NCBI GenBank assembly: GCA_018399075.1
Contig: CP073763.1
Span: 1,839,842-1,903,841, forward strand
DNA length: 64,000 nucleotides
DNA from: Simkaniaceae bacterium
GTDB taxonomy: Bacteria; Chlamydiota; Chlamydiia; Chlamydiales; Simkaniaceae
Reading direction: 5' to 3'
Of this stretch, positions 54,133-63,800 are shown piece after piece. The notes beneath the pieces were generated by a model. The model had not been told where the DNA came from. It did no database searches and saw only the letters and a list, made by a program, of their open reading frames with translations. The position numbers and the translations under genes were made by a program. Each line of letters opens with the position of its first letter. Positions within the stretch are counted from its first letter, which is position 1.

Positions 54133-55518
54133 ATGAAAACGCAACGAGAACACTGGGCATCCCAATTTGGCTTTATCATGGCAGCCGCTGGCTCAGCCAT
54201 TGGTCTTGGTAGTCTTTGGCGGTTTCCTTATGTCGCTGGGGATAATGGAGGTGGAGCCTTTGTTCTCCTTTATATTCTTTTCACCTATCTTCTTGGTGTC
54301 CCCATTTTTATCGCTGAACTCTTGATTGGAAGAAAAACGCAGCGGAGTCCGATTTTTGCCTATCAAGAACTATCAAAACAATCAACAAACTGGCGGATGG
54401 TGGGTTACCTCAACCTTCTTACCAGTTTTATTATCCTTTCCTTCTATTGCGTTGTATCCGGCTGGTGCTTGAACTATGCCCTGATGTCACTCAACCAATT
54501 TAGCTTAGGAAAATCTCCACAAGAAATCCGCGATATTTTCGATATCGTCTATACCTCATCCGACCTCAGCATCTTTTGGATGGCTATTTTTATTCTCCTC
54601 AATGTGGGTGTTGTCTATAGCGGAATCCGAAAAGGGATTGAACATTGGAGTAAGATCCTTACCCCTGCCCTTCTCTTTATATTAGTCGCCATGTTTATCT
54701 ATGGTTTCACTCTCCCAGGATTTTCTCAGGCGGTGAAGTTCATCTTCTATCCAACCTTCTCCAAACTCACCCCTTCAGTGATTCTTAACGCCTTAGGAAT
54801 GGCCTTTTTCACCCTCAGTGTGGGCCTTGGTATCATCGTCACGTATGGAAGTTATCTGAAGCCCAGCGAAAACATGCCAAAAACAGCCTTTATCGTCGCA
54901 ACAATGACCCTCCTCGTTTCTCTCATGGCAGCCATGATGATCTTCCCTATCGTCTTTACCTTTAACTTCCCTCCTGAAGGAGGCCCCGGCCTTGTTTTTA
55001 AAACGATGCCCATCCTATTTGCAAAGCTTCCTGGCAGTCTCGTTATCTCTACCGTTTTCTTCCTCCTCTTTGTCTTTACCGCCCTCACCTCTTCCATCTC
55101 CCTCCTTGAAGTCCTTGTCGCTAACCTGATGGAGCTCTTTTCCTGGAAACGGGGGAAAGCCGTCCTTATTTCTGCTCTTGGCGTCTTTATCTTTGGAATT
55201 CCTTCAGCCCTTGCAGGCTCTAAAGCTCTCTTTCCCAATTGGGAATCGATTTATGGCAAAGACTTCTTCGACACGATGAACTATATCACCGCCTCTTGGA
55301 TGATCCCTATTGCGGGTCTTCTGACCACACTCTTTATTGGTTATATTGTGAAAAAAGATCTGACAAAGGAAGAGTTTTTAAAGGGAACCAAAATGACCTA
55401 TTTCTTCCGCCCCTGGTTTTTTACCATCAGATACATCGCTCCCCTAGCGGTGATCATCATTATCTTAGAGCAGGCAGGAGTTCTTAACCTCTCCTACCTT
55501 TTGAATCTCATAAAATAA
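54133..55518 (+). CDS. sodium-coupled neurotransmitter symporter family transporter 3
   Basis: A 461-residue NSS family symporter, the third in the window. The helix 1 signature is GSAIGLGSLWRFPYVAGDNGG. It is more distant from the tandem pair (43284-46087) than they are from one another. The frame is open upstream to 54037, but that start would overlap the divergent coiled-coil gene and adds 32 residues not found in the family; the ATG at 54133 begins the MKTQREHWASQFGF stretch that lines up with the other two (M-x-Q-x-REHW). Substrate unknown. Convergent with the deubiquitinase-like gene, 4 bases apart. Confidence 0.93.
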   Translation: MKTQREHWASQFGFIMAAAGSAIGLGSLWRFPYVAGDNGGGAFVLLYILFTYLLGVPIFIAELLIGRKTQRSPIFAYQELSKQSTNWRMVGYLNLLTSFIILSFYCVVSGWCLNYALMSLNQFSLGKSPQEIRDIFDIVYTSSDLSIFWMAIFILLNVGVVYSGIRKGIEHWSKILTPALLFILVAMFIYGFTLPGFSQAVKFIFYPTFSKLTPSVILNALGMAFFTLSVGLGIIVTYGSYLKPSENMPKTAFIVATMTLLVSLMAAMMIFPIVFTFNFPPEGGPGLVFKTMPILFAKLPGSLVISTVFFLLFVFTALTSSISLLEVLVANLMELFSWKRGKAVLISALGVFIFGIPSALAGSKALFPNWESIYGKDFFDTMNYITASWMIPIAGLLTTLFIGYIVKKDLTKEEFLKGTKMTYFFRPWFFTIRYIAPLAVIIIILEQAGVLNLSYLLNLIK

Positions 55519-55522
55519 AAGG

Positions 55523-56815
55523 CTATTCGACCCTGACACTTCTTGATGTGGGTAGCGGAGGCAACATTTTTTGCCCATCCTTCCCAGTATAAGAAGAGAC
55601 GATGCTAATCAAGCGGTTACGAAATGCAATGAGAATTGCAACAATCGCGACAAAGATCATCTTTGATACATAGCTTGTCTTTTTCGCTTCACCATCAAAA
55701 TCAGCCGGTCTTGGGCTTCCACTTCCTTGGGAATGGGACATTCTTCTTTGATGATTAGTCACTGTTTCCCCAGGAACAAATGGCTCTTCTTCTATTCTAG
55801 GAAGAGACGGATCAACCATAGCAAGAAATCCTCTTTCTGCTACATCCATTTGATAGAGGATAAAGGGGTTGTTTTCTCGATTCATTCGAGCAATGACCTC
55901 TAAAGGGTTTTGTTCACCTAAAAGGCCTTCTCGATGACTTTGATGCACTTGTCCCTGTTCGAATTCACCAACAGGATGAAAAGGCATCACCTGTGCAAGA
56001 ATTTCTGCCATAGCTTCTTTGCTAAACGTATACTTCACATAGGCATTAGGGTTTCGACCGTTGACCTCTGCATTTCCATGAGAGTCGAAAAAGACAAACT
56101 CTCGCCCACGGGGCGTATCCAAAATAGCTAATGCATAGGTTTTTTCCTGGCAATGAATCGTTGCTCCGATGCTTATTTTTTCAGGTGAAAGGAGTCCTTC
56201 AAGTTGAGCAAGCTGACCCATAAAAAAGGGAACAAGAGATCCATCTCGCAGGTCAATATCGAGAAATCTTTCACGATGGTCTTTGATCAAATGAAGACCA
56301 TATTGTCCACAAATATCATGGACACTAAAGGCTTGGTGAAGAATATAATCTGGGCCAAGCTCTTCATCAAATTGTGACCTGTATGCCTCAGCTTGTTTTA
56401 GTAAGGCAAAGTACAACCCTTTTCCCATATCAATAAAACTCGTCACCTGCTCAGTTGTCAAATCCCATGCAATTCCTAAGGGAAGGACATTGCGGAGGAA
56501 CGATTGAGCACAACTCGTACAAGAACTACTGCTTCCGTCCGAGTATTGACTTCCTACGCCATAAATAGTTCGAACAGCTTCAGGTCGATCAATTTGGTCG
56601 GGCATTGCCACTGGAAACACAAACCGATTAAGAAGGCGCCCACAATCTTGAGTTAAAAAACAATCTTCTCCACTCATAGCAACTTCAGTAAAAAGTGCTA
56701 TTGCACTCCGATGAAGATCCGCCCTTTCATGAATCGATCCTTCATGTGAAACACGGTTTACTTCTTCAAATAGGCGATCATAACGCCCTCTAAAAACACT
56801 TCCACCCGCTTCCAT
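55523..56815 (-). CDS. putative tail-anchored viral-tegument-like deubiquitinase
   Basis: A 430-residue protein. A central Gln, Cys and Asp-x-His pattern matches papain-like cysteine peptidases of the herpesvirus tegument (C76/VTD) type: Q90 in GVGSQYSDG, C99 or C102 in SSSSCTSCAQSF, and D244-S-H246 in VFFDSHG. In the murine cytomegalovirus enzyme, from memory, the residues are Q10, C23, D156 and H158, so order and spacing agree. Residues about 383-402 are one hydrophobic helix near the C-terminus, followed by a short tail ending in SVRVE, as in a tail-anchored protein. No signal peptide. VTD-type deubiquitinases are known in chlamydia-like bacteria. Activity and substrate are unproven. Confidence 0.7.
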   Translation of the reverse strand: MEAGGSVFRGRYDRLFEEVNRVSHEGSIHERADLHRSAIALFTEVAMSGEDCFLTQDCGRLLNRFVFPVAMPDQIDRPEAVRTIYGVGSQYSDGSSSSCTSCAQSFLRNVLPLGIAWDLTTEQVTSFIDMGKGLYFALLKQAEAYRSQFDEELGPDYILHQAFSVHDICGQYGLHLIKDHRERFLDIDLRDGSLVPFFMGQLAQLEGLLSPEKISIGATIHCQEKTYALAILDTPRGREFVFFDSHGNAEVNGRNPNAYVKYTFSKEAMAEILAQVMPFHPVGEFEQGQVHQSHREGLLGEQNPLEVIARMNRENNPFILYQMDVAERGFLAMVDPSLPRIEEEPFVPGETVTNHQRRMSHSQGSGSPRPADFDGEAKKTSYVSKMIFVAIVAILIAFRNRLISIVSSYTGKDGQKMLPPLPTSRSVRVE

Positions 56816-56934
56816 TTTTCACCATTCCTTGTTAATTTTGCCAAAAGTTTACTATTTAGACGAATAAATGTCTTGCCATAGAGTGATTTTACGATTAAAA
56901 TGGACCTTTTTTAAGGAAATTCAAGGAAAGATTT

Positions 56935-58755
56935 ATGACACAAGGCACGTTGAAAATTCATAGCGAAAACATCCTCCCTATTATCAAAAAATGGCTTTAT
57001 ACCGACCGCGATATCTTTTTAAGAGAACTTGTCTCCAATGCATGCGATGCGATGTCAAAACTCAAAATTTTGCGTGATCAAGGCGAGGCTGATTTTAAAG
57101 ATGAAGAGCTTCGCATTGACATTGAAATCGATAAGGAAAAGAAGACGATTAAGATCATTGATACAGGCCTTGGAATGACCGATGAAGAGGTCGAAAAGTA
57201 TATCGCTCAACTCGCCTTTTCAGGTGCTGAAGAGTTTGTACAAAAATATAAGGACGAAGAAGGAGATGCGATCATCGGCCACTTCGGTCTTGGTTTTTAC
57301 TCCTCGTTTATGGTGAGTGATCAAGTGGAAGTTGATTCTCTTTCTTATAAAAAAGATTCAAAGCCCGCTCACTGGTCGTGTGATGGATCACCAGAATATC
57401 TTTTAGAAGAGGGTTCACGTGACGCAAGAGGAACGGTGATTACCCTTCATGTTAACAAAGACTCCGAAGAGTTTTTAGAAGAGAGCAAGCTGCGCGAAAT
57501 GCTGATGAAGCATTGTCGCTTCCTCCCTTATCCGATTCACCTGAATGGAAAACAGATTAATGACTTAGAGCCCCTTTGGATTAAGCCAGCATCCGAGTGC
57601 ACAGACAAAGACTACCTCGACTTTTATAAGGCTCTTTACCCTTTAGAACCCGATCCGATTTTTTGGATCCACCTCAATGTTGACTATCCTTTCCACTTAA
57701 AAGGCATCCTCTACTTCCCAAAGCTGAACCGTCGTTTGGATCCCAATCAATCGACGTTGCAACTCTATTGCAACCGCGTGTTTGTCTCTGATAACTGCAA
57801 AGATTTGATTCCCGATTACCTCACTGTCCTTCGCGGCGTGATTGATAGTCCCGATATCCCCTTAAACGTTTCTCGTTCGAACTTGCAAATGGACCGCACT
57901 GTACGCCAACTCGCAAGCCACATCTCGAAAAAGGTCTCCGATAAACTTGCTTCAACGCTCAAAAGTGATCGAGAAAGTTACATCACCAAATGGCCTGATA
58001 TTGAAATGATCATTAAGCTAGGGATTTTGCAAGACGATAAATTTTACGACCGCGTAAAAGATTGTCTGATTTGGAAAAACTCGAATGAAGAATGGACAAC
58101 AGTTGATGAATATATCGAAAGAAATCCTGAGAAAAAGGTCTACTATCACCACGATGAAAAACAGACAACCCACTTCTTCGATATGTATAAAGACAAGGGG
58201 ATCGAAATTCTCTTTGCTCCCTCTCATCTCGATACTCCCCTGATGTCCTTTTTAGAATCCAAACACTCTGGGGCCAAGTTTCAACGTCTCGATGGGGCAA
58301 TCGACGATGCTATCCTTGATAAAGAGAAGGAAAAAACGGTCCTTGATGATCAAGGAAAGACCGAGGCGGTTAATATCGCAGACTATATCAAATCGAAACT
58401 CGCCATTGATAACCTTGAAGTCGAAGCCAAGAGCCTTTCAAGCCACTCCGTTCCTGCCTTCATGATGATCTCAGAAGAAGAGCGGCGGATGCGAGACTAC
58501 TTTGCTCTATCAGGTCAAGACCTCCCTCCAACTCTAGGAAAAAAGGGAACCTTCGTTGTAAATACGAATAGCGGCCTGATTCAGTCGATCAAGAAGCTGG
58601 AATCGAAAGATTCTGAACTAGCAACTTCCCTTGTAAAGCAGCTCTATGAACTCTCCCTTCTCTCCCAAAGAGAACTAGAACCTGGAGATTTTTCAACCTT
58701 TTTGAAGCGCTCCTCTGAGCTCCTTGAGAAGTTAACCGAAAAGGTCGCAAATTAA
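56935..58755 (+). CDS. htpG: molecular chaperone HtpG (Hsp90)
   Basis: A 606-residue Hsp90 chaperone. The N-terminal ATPase domain shows FLRELVSNACDAMSKLK (about 26-42), DTGLGMT (about 78-84) and the GHFGLGFYSSFMV lid segment (about 117-129). The middle domain has the catalytic arginine region in PLNVSRSNLQ. The C-terminal dimerisation domain is shorter and more divergent than in E. coli and lacks the eukaryotic MEEVD end. AAGGAAAG precedes the ATG. It diverges from the deubiquitinase-like gene. Confidence 0.96.
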   Translation: MTQGTLKIHSENILPIIKKWLYTDRDIFLRELVSNACDAMSKLKILRDQGEADFKDEELRIDIEIDKEKKTIKIIDTGLGMTDEEVEKYIAQLAFSGAEEFVQKYKDEEGDAIIGHFGLGFYSSFMVSDQVEVDSLSYKKDSKPAHWSCDGSPEYLLEEGSRDARGTVITLHVNKDSEEFLEESKLREMLMKHCRFLPYPIHLNGKQINDLEPLWIKPASECTDKDYLDFYKALYPLEPDPIFWIHLNVDYPFHLKGILYFPKLNRRLDPNQSTLQLYCNRVFVSDNCKDLIPDYLTVLRGVIDSPDIPLNVSRSNLQMDRTVRQLASHISKKVSDKLASTLKSDRESYITKWPDIEMIIKLGILQDDKFYDRVKDCLIWKNSNEEWTTVDEYIERNPEKKVYYHHDEKQTTHFFDMYKDKGIEILFAPSHLDTPLMSFLESKHSGAKFQRLDGAIDDAILDKEKEKTVLDDQGKTEAVNIADYIKSKLAIDNLEVEAKSLSSHSVPAFMMISEEERRMRDYFALSGQDLPPTLGKKGTFVVNTNSGLIQSIKKLESKDSELATSLVKQLYELSLLSQRELEPGDFSTFLKRSSELLEKLTEKVAN

Positions 58756-58797
58756 TTTTTTTAAAACCCTCTGATTATATAATAATAGTAATAATTA

Positions 58798-58806
58798 TGT
58801 TATAAT
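58798..58806 (+). promoter_or_regulatory. extended -10 promoter element TGTTATAAT
   Basis: TGTTATAAT lies 38 bases before the start of the coiled-coil gene at 58844. The string ATGTTATAATAAT is identical to the one upstream of the gene at 5312. Confidence 0.65.
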
Positions 58807-58828
58807 AATTACAAAATTTTGTAATTAT
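58805..58828. promoter_or_regulatory. 24-bp perfect palindrome at the expected transcription start, possible operator
   Basis: The 24 bases are a perfect inverted repeat (arms ATAATTACAAAA and TTTTGTAATTAT). They begin on the last bases of the -10 element and cover the expected transcription start of the 58844 gene, the position of a repressor operator. It could also form an RNA hairpin in the leader, but it is AT-rich and weak as a terminator. Confidence 0.5.
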
Positions 58829-58843
58829 AAGAGGGTTTTAATA

Positions 58844-59773
58844 ATGGCTACTAATGGAGTATCAGACAGCTCAATTAATGGGTATTCTCATGATATTGAT
58901 GTAGAAGACCTTAGAGTTGTTGCTGGGGTTCTGACAAAACATAAGCTTGGAAAACTTCCTGGTCCATCTCTTGCAGATGAACTCGTCCAGGCTCTCATGG
59001 CAGAAAACTCTCGCCTTCGCGCTGAAGCATCCTCACTTAAAACAAAAACAGTTACTCCTGAGTCAGCAGGAGCTCAGCCCAAAATGGGCTTTGCTATGCA
59101 AGTCATGACCTCAGAACTTGAGCGCTCAAGCCGTCGCCTAGAGATCGCTCAGATTGCAGCAGATGACCTAGAAGAAACTTCTGGAGCTCTGCAGGAAGAA
59201 GCCACCCTAATGAAAGACGAGTTTGCTAGTCTTTATGAAGATCGTTTTGGAGAACTCCCTGGCCCAGACTTTGAAGAGGACTTTACCCCTCCTACCAAAG
59301 AGATCGCTATTAAACCGATGGCCGCTCTGATGGCAGAAGAGCCCCATGAAATGATGACCTATAAGCTATGGACAATGGAACGAAAAATTGAGCATGCTAA
59401 AGACCGCAGCACTTACTATAATGAACTTCCTGACAAGACTAGGGAACTAAGAGACGCTCTTATTCTAGCTAGAGACGGTCGTTGGGAGGAACTTTGCCCC
59501 AAACGCTTTGCTGCTGAAGATGTGCCAAAAGAAGTGGTTCAAGACGTTGTTTCTGACTTAGTGGTTGAAAATGCTCAATTAAAAAAAGAAGCAACCGCAC
59601 AAAGTGAAAGAGCAGATTCTTTACAAAGACAATTAGACTCAAGTCGAGATACTGTGGCAGAACAAAAACTAACCATTCTTGAAATGAGAGCACAAATCGA
59701 GATGCTTCAAAGACAGCTTAAAGGGGCAGAAAGAATCATTACTGATCAAGCGGTTCGCTCTGCTTGGCAATAA
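58844..59773 (+). CDS. hypothetical coiled-coil protein
   Basis: A 309-residue protein without signal peptide or membrane segment, mostly helical with heptad-like stretches (about 45-130 and 225-305). Two short motifs, GKLPGPSLADELVQAL (residues 36-51) and GELPGPDFEEDF (about 139-150), resemble repeated LPG-containing motifs in the giant coiled-coil protein encoded at 60825 (such as EKLPGEVQEV and SLADELEEM). The two genes probably belong to one family. The function is unknown; a secreted scaffold or effector is possible. The end overlaps mscS by 35 bases on the opposite strand. Confidence 0.8.
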   Translation: MATNGVSDSSINGYSHDIDVEDLRVVAGVLTKHKLGKLPGPSLADELVQALMAENSRLRAEASSLKTKTVTPESAGAQPKMGFAMQVMTSELERSSRRLEIAQIAADDLEETSGALQEEATLMKDEFASLYEDRFGELPGPDFEEDFTPPTKEIAIKPMAALMAEEPHEMMTYKLWTMERKIEHAKDRSTYYNELPDKTRELRDALILARDGRWEELCPKRFAAEDVPKEVVQDVVSDLVVENAQLKKEATAQSERADSLQRQLDSSRDTVAEQKLTILEMRAQIEMLQRQLKGAERIITDQAVRSAWQ

Positions 59774-60605
59774 GTTCTTCAAGAGGTCTTGGCTCATAAA
59801 ACCGCTCTAAGAAGCGGGCGAGAACGACTTGCTCCAACCGCTCTTTTAAGTGAACAGGAGAAGGCATTCGCAAACTAAGAATAATTTGTTCAAAATCGGG
59901 GACATAGACCGTTACACGAGGTTCAACAGAAGGAAGCTGAACACCTCGCCTTCGCTCCATTTGCTTGAGACGTAGTCGAGCTTGTTCTAAATAAGGCATC
60001 ATCTCTTCCTCAGCAATTTTCAAGAGGATTTGTTTTCCTTCTTTCCAATTTGACTGAATGCTTAACGGAATTTCCATCCGAATCATGTAATAATTTTCTA
60101 AAAAAGACTCATTTGTCACTGGATGCGTTAAAAAAAGACTATTTGAAAAAGAGATTCTTCGCCCAGTATAAAGGTGATTCAACCCCCCCTTTCCGACTTC
60201 CTCAACTGTGGTCGATAAAAGGGTCGTATCAATAACATCTCCCCGAATTTCCCCTACCTCGATCCGATCACCAATATCAAAGAGCTTACCACGAAAGCGG
60301 ACGACAGAGCCATTAAATGACATGCAAAGCTCCTTCACGGAGAAGACTAACGCAAAAGCAATGGCAAAGACTGAAAGAGCAAATCCCTGAATCGTCTCCC
60401 CCCAAAGAAAGATCACACTGAGCAAAATAAGGACAAAAACAAAGGTACGGGTCGAGTTGATCCATCGGAGGCGCTGCTGAGAAGTCCAATCTCGCCTAGA
60501 TCTTCGTATATACCTGGCAATAAAGTATCTAGAAGCCCACAAAACCATCACAAGGACCACCGTAGCAATTAATTTTGTCGTGACAAACCGCTCTAAAAAC
60601 TCCAT
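59739..60605 (-). CDS. MscS-family mechanosensitive channel protein
   Basis: A 288-residue inner-membrane channel protein of the small-conductance mechanosensitive type, protecting against osmotic shock. Hydrophobic helices lie at about 9-28 and 50-90, followed by the pore-lining and beta-domain region with FRGKLFDIGDRIEVGEIRGDVIDTTLLSTTV split across strands, which is the MscS beta domain signature. The C-terminal alpha/beta domain follows. The alanine/glycine-rich TM3 of classical MscS is only loosely seen, so gating details are uncertain. It is convergent with the coiled-coil gene and divergent from the giant gene. Confidence 0.85.
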   Translation of the reverse strand: MEFLERFVTTKLIATVVLVMVLWASRYFIARYIRRSRRDWTSQQRLRWINSTRTFVFVLILLSVIFLWGETIQGFALSVFAIAFALVFSVKELCMSFNGSVVRFRGKLFDIGDRIEVGEIRGDVIDTTLLSTTVEEVGKGGLNHLYTGRRISFSNSLFLTHPVTNESFLENYYMIRMEIPLSIQSNWKEGKQILLKIAEEEMMPYLEQARLRLKQMERRRGVQLPSVEPRVTVYVPDFEQIILSLRMPSPVHLKERLEQVVLARFLERFYEPRPLEELIAKQSEPLDQ

Positions 60606-60752
60606 TTGATCTCAATCTCCTATAAAAAGTCCCTAACTATGAGAGATTTCCATTCAAAAATCAATCCTATTTTAAAGGCTTTTTCATGCCTTTTAATATC
60701 AATCGCTTAAACTTTAATAAGGAGGTGGTTATTAGAATTTTAATCAAAAATA

Positions 60753-60761
60753 TGTTATAAT
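60753..60761 (+). promoter_or_regulatory. extended -10 promoter element TGTTATAAT
   Basis: TGTTATAAT lies 64 bases before the start of the giant coiled-coil gene, in an AT-rich leader. It is the fourth exact TGnTATAAT element upstream of an unknown gene in the window. Confidence 0.6.
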
Positions 60762-60824
60762 TAATTAATAAACTAGAATTATGCCAATATTAATTTATTA
60801 ATAACTTAATACAAGAGACTTGGG

Positions 60825-63800
60825 ATGAGTACAGTATTACATCGACAATCCAGCGATATTTTCGTGAAAGATCGCCCTGTAGGGCTTTCTTCTCATGCCC
60901 CTGATATTTTTCAGGACTACGCTATCTCCCGTGATACGGCTATTTCAATCATGCCTAGTATGGAAAAACTTCTTGCCGATCCCTCGTTCCGCGGAAGCGT
61001 GAGAGATACTCTTGGCAAAGTCACTCTTGTTGATATCAAAGTGCGTGGAGAAGATGGGGCTGTTTTAGTCCGAGATCCTCGCATTCCCCATTCTCAATTT
61101 ACTAGAGTTGACTACCAAGCAAGAGCCGCTGTTCGAGATGTTTCTGATAAAACCCAAGTCGCCTATAGCAGATTTAGAGACTCTCAATCATCAAGCCTTG
61201 AGTCTTCTCCTCGAAGAGTAGAAAGCCCCGTTTATGACCATCCCCCTCAATTTGCTCGTGCTCATTCTTTTCAGCACATGCCTTCCCCTTCATTTGATCG
61301 CTCCTTTTATGACTCCCGCATGCGAGATTTAGAAAGTGAAAACCGTGAACTACGAGGACGCCTTGAAAATGTCGAACTACGTCAGCAACTTGATCGATCA
61401 GAACATCTCTTAGAACAGACCCGTCGAGAGCTTCGAGCGAGTGAATCAGAAGTAGCGGAGTTAAGCGATACAATTGCTGATCTTCAAGATCAACTTGCAG
61501 AAGAACAAGAAACACATCAAAGAACCAATGCCAATCTGCAACTCTCTGTTTTAGGAAACATTGTTCTCGCTGCAGCTCTCCTCCAAATGGGAGGGAGAAA
61601 CACTCAACTGGAAAGACAATTACATGCACTTCAAGAGCAACATCGAGCTCTTGAAGTACACTCCGGAGCTCACGGAATCATTCTGCAAAGAGCGCAAGAG
61701 TTAGTGCAAGCAGACTCCCCTGCAGATCTGATTAAAAAAATTAAAGGGCTCCAAACAGCCTTAGCAAGTGAGCAAGAAAGAAGCGGTAGACTAGAACACT
61801 CCTTATCAGAATCCGAACAGGCCAGAAGAGCACTTGATGATAAACTTCGCCGAGCAGATGAAGAGCTAGCAAGACTTAGGCCAGAAAACGGAGAGCTTAG
61901 AAGAGATCTTGAAGCTGCAAGAAGAGAACTTGCTGAAATTCGAGAGGCTGTCAAATTTGGAATTAGACCAAGAGAAACGCTTCCTGAGCTTGCAGCACGC
62001 TACCATGCGACAATTACTGATTTTCAAAGCCGCCTCGGAGAAACTTTACAAATAAATAGTGTCCTCCAAGAAACCATTCAAGGGGTCCGAGAACAGCTAC
62101 CAGAAGCTCCCGATCATAATCGTGATCTACCTGGAGCCGTCCGCGCCTTAAGAACAGCTCATGAAGAATCTGTGCAAGCAAGACAAGCCCTTCATGAAGA
62201 GCTTGAAGCACTAAAACGACAAGACGGAGAAAAAGGAGTCATCCTAGATCGTATTGGTGTTGTCTTAGATAAAAAAGGTGAACCTCACGAAAATCTTCCT
62301 GATCTTGTCAGAGCCTTGGGAGAAGAAAATGGCGAGCTCAAAGCAAGAATTGCAGAGCACGTCGTAGCACAGGTTAAACAAGCTGAAATCCTTCAAAGGG
62401 TTGGAGACATTACCGGAGAAACCATTGACTCGATTGAAGATCTTCCAGGCGCCGTTCAAGCAGCGCTAGGAAAAGTTGAGAAGCGAGCCGAAGCATCCGA
62501 TCGTCGCGCTGATTCTCTTTCTGATCGAGTCCGTGAACTTACACAAGAAATGGAGCAGGCTACAAGAGCCCATAAAAAAGAAGTCGCAGCTCTTCAAGAA
62601 AGAGCCCTTCAAGCTGAATCAGCCCTTTTAGGGGAACAATCCCGTGTGGAAGAGCAGCAACTTCAAGCTGAGGCATTGCGAAGAAATGTTGGAGAGGCAA
62701 GACGAGCATTAGAAACAGCTCAGCACGAACATACTGAAGCAATGGCCACACTAAGAGATGAAATGAGTGAGCTTAAAGATAGCCTTCGCGGTGAAAAAAG
62801 GACCACCCAAGCCCTACAGCAACAAGTTGCCGTCCTTCAGCAAACTGCCCGAGATGCTGAACTAAGACATCAAGAAGCATTGCGCAGACAAGAAATTGCC
62901 CATCAAAGAGCGATAAAACCTCTCCGCGCAGATGTTGAGCGCGTTACTCATCTGAATGAGGAACAAGCGAGAGGGATAGCCTCCTTATCTGAGCAACTTG
63001 AACAAGCACGTGAGGCCCTTTCCGTAGCCACAAAAACAGGTAGATCTCAAGAAGCCTCTATTGTAGAACTAACTGATCAAGTTTCCAAACTTGAATCAGC
63101 TCTTGAAAAAGCACAACAAGCCACAAGAGAAAGTGATCAAAGACGTGAAAGCGAACTCCTTGTACAAGAAGAAGCTCACCAAAGTGTATTAACGCCTCTC
63201 CAAGCCGAGCTTCAAGAAGCTCGCGAAGCCCTTTCAGTTGCCATAAGGACAGGTAAATCTCAAGAAGCCTCTGTTGCAAAACTAACTAAGAGAGTCTCTG
63301 AACTTGAAGAAGCTCTTGAAGCCGCTCATCAAGCCACAAGAGATAGTGATCAAAGACGTGCAAGAGAACTCCATGAACAAGAAGAAGCTCATCAAGAAAT
63401 ATTAGGCCCTCTTCAAGATCAACTTCAACGGGCAGAAGCGTCTCTTTTAGAAGCAACAAGTTCAGGTAAATCTCAACAAGCCTCTATTTTAGCGCTCACT
63501 AAAGAAGTTGCGACTCTTAAGGAAGCACTTGAAGCGCGCGCCCAGATCTCTGGAGCAGAACTAGAAAGACTGCGCGAGGAATCAGAACAACTACGCGCCC
63601 TTTTAGGACAAATCGATGCCATTGCTAGAGAAGTGCCCATTGAGAGAGAACCTAAATCTCTTGCAGATGAATTAGAAGAAATGTCTATTGGGCCAGACTT
63701 ACAAGCTTTAGAAAAAATTCAGCAAGGGCCTCAATATGAAAAGCTCCCTGGCGAAGTTCAAGAAGTCATTACAGCCCTATTAAAAGAAATCAGAGAGCTT

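Noticed and set aside
60719-60728. Strong AAGGAGGTGG ribosome binding site-like string
   Set aside because: It lies upstream of the promoter of the giant gene and only a 12-codon frame follows.
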